Origin: Piezodorus guildinii
Lineage: Eukaryota; Arthropoda; Insecta; Hemiptera; Pentatomidae
Reading direction: 5' to 3'
Length of the DNA stretch: 64,000 nucleotides
NCBI GenBank assembly: GCA_023052935.1
Contig: CM041298.1
Coordinates: 116,047,977 to 116,111,976 of the forward strand
Of the stretch, positions 62,852 through 64,000 are shown in pieces. Each line of letters starts with the position of its first letter. Positions within the stretch are counted from its first letter, which is position 1. The notes beneath the pieces were generated by a model. It was not told where the DNA came from and made no database searches. It saw only the letters and a program-made list of their open reading frames with translations. Both the position numbers and the translations under genes were made by a program.

Positions 62852-62897
62852 CAACGATGGTTAGTGAAAGTCCTGTGTTGCCGTCACTAGATTTTTC

Positions 62898-63365
62898 GTG
62901 TAAACATTCATAAAACAAAGGTTAAATATAAAATATGAAAGAATGAAACTGCAAACTTAAGGAGAAAACAGCTGAAATATTTACACATACCATTAAAGTT
63001 TACACATACCATTTACATTTATTATGGTATATGCCTGCAAATAAGAGAAGAAGATAGACCCTCTGTAAGAATTTGTTAAATAATATCTTAAAAATTTATC
63101 ACGATTGAAAATTTTTGTTTCTGGGGATAATCTTTTTTTTTCGGACATTTTCATACTATCTATTACCATGCCAGGTGCAATTACGTTGTTATCTTAAAAA
63201 TAAAATCGATGGATTACTATAGAATTTTACAAAACCAAAATCGTTTCCACTCCACTGGTTTTGAGGTTGCATGATTTATAAATTGCACTAATCGAATACA
63301 TCGATATCCCTCCATCCGTGAAGCATTGTTATGCAACGCCCAAATAAAACCACACGATTGCAGAC
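62898..63365. other. AT-rich sequence, nothing recognised
   Basis: No ORF or repeat match. Confidence 0.45.
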
Positions 63366-63985
63366 TTGGGAATTTATACCTGTTTCGTGATTCCGTTTCG
63401 ATATTGGGATCGGATAATTCCGCATTTCTTCAACAGAGACCTGGGTTCTGTGGGAAAGGCGCAAAGGAGTGTTATAGAGGAAACAATTAACATCATAGAA
63501 ATCGAAAATTTTTTAACGTTTTTTCCTCCTAAATTTGGGAACAGTGGAATAAACATCATCAATCGTAGAAACCCGACACCGAAGGGATAAAGAACACGGA
63601 GGTTTTTGACAAAGGATTTCGGTGCCAAAGGCTGCGGCTAATGCTGGAGGAAGGAGGCAAACAAATCATTAATCATTGTACCTCACCCTCAGCGTCATGG
63701 CCACCGATGGTAAAAAAACGTAAAAAACATAAGACTGAGACCTGTTCCTTGGGGTATTTAAAAAAAGGGGCACCGTGAGAGTCCTTTTCCATGGACGTGG
63801 AAAAAACGGTGAGCTGCGAACGATTAGAGTACAGCTGTTCTGTCATCTGCCTCTTAGGATCGGGGGGCATTTAAATCCAAACATCATTATCGAAAATACT
63901 ACTGCAACTAACGATTTATATTTATTTTTTGTGTATTATTCCCAAAATGAACCTTTATGATCGACCAAAAATAAAAAAAATAATA
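63366..63985 (+). mobile_element. Possible retroelement 3' part, unknown family
   Basis: Ends with CAAAATGAACCTTTATGATCGACC and an A-rich tail, as at 16375-16432. Upstream, GC is higher and plus-strand open stretches exist (e.g. about 63648-63774, with EGGKQIINHCTSPSASWPPM and KKRKKHKTETCSLGYLKKGA). They are interrupted by stops and match no domain I know. Interpreted as a decayed element body plus tail. Confidence 0.35.
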
Positions 63986-64000
63986 ATATAAAATTGGAGG

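Larger units (their letters stand above)
61188..62897 (+). repeat. Family A repeat, copy 24, split by stacked LINE ends
   Basis: 61188-61850 is A from ACTTTCACTTACCCATATAT to the AAAAAGCTTATAAAA region. The far terminus (GATGGTTAGTGAAAGTCCTG then GCCGTCACTAGAT) appears at 62855-62897 after about 1 kb of LINE tails. Confidence 0.8.

Noticed and set aside
1..64000. LTR retrotransposon, CRISPR array, rRNA, or bacterial-type operon
   Set aside because: No paired LTRs, protease/integrase motifs, spaced short repeats or prokaryotic gene arrangement were seen; the short tandem arrays are simple microsatellites.

Overview
This 64 kb window is AT-rich eukaryotic, animal-type intergenic DNA built almost entirely of transposable elements in layers. 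No operons, rRNA genes, bona fide tRNA genes or confident host genes were seen. The mix of mariner elements, I/jockey-type non-LTR retrotransposons (one with an insect-style Inr+DPE promoter) and several tRNA-derived SINE families points to an arthropod. A chelicerate such as a spider is my guess, but the sequence does not prove it.

The most frequent component is one non-coding repeat, called family A here: about 0.8-0.9 kb when complete, at least 20 copies or pieces on both strands. It has short asymmetric inverted ends (CTTTCACTTACC at one edge; GGTAAGTGAAAG about 22 bp inside the other) and an internal (GT)n tract. Other elements use A copies as landing sites: mariner at 3.8 kb, SINEs at 5 and 31 kb, and LINEs at 24.5, 31.4, 35.3, 42.5, 46 and 62 kb.

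The centrepiece is a full-length I-type non-LTR retrotransposon at 24507-30908, flanked by a 12-bp target duplication inside an A copy. In order it carries: an Inr/DPE promoter; ORF1 (gag with three zinc knuckles); an unexplained 262-codon ORF that starts inside a TAATGA overlapping the ORF1 stop; then ORF2 (endonuclease, reverse transcriptase, RNase H, C-terminal zinc motif), broken by a single-base shift in an A7 run.

Region by region: 0-10 kb has SINE B, A copies, LINE scraps, deleted mariners and a foldback element. 10-20 kb has a partly duplicated repeat block, hairpin elements and a degraded Jockey copy. 20-31 kb has a third deleted mariner and the intact LINE. 31-38 kb has nested SINEs and LINEs, including a 1.95 kb 5'-truncated Jockey. 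37.7-38.9 kb is a SINE split by an 859-bp TIR element. 40-50 kb is A copies, often in inverted pairs, with nested LINEs and one 84-codon ORF that may be a host exon. 50-64 kb has a fourth mariner, a large foldback element, four SINE types, an RTE-like LINE end and stacked LINE tails.

Nothing here works together as a pathway. The interactions are parasitic: non-autonomous SINEs, A elements, foldbacks and deleted mariners depend on enzymes made elsewhere, and the 24.5 kb LINE is the only candidate here for a source of such enzymes.
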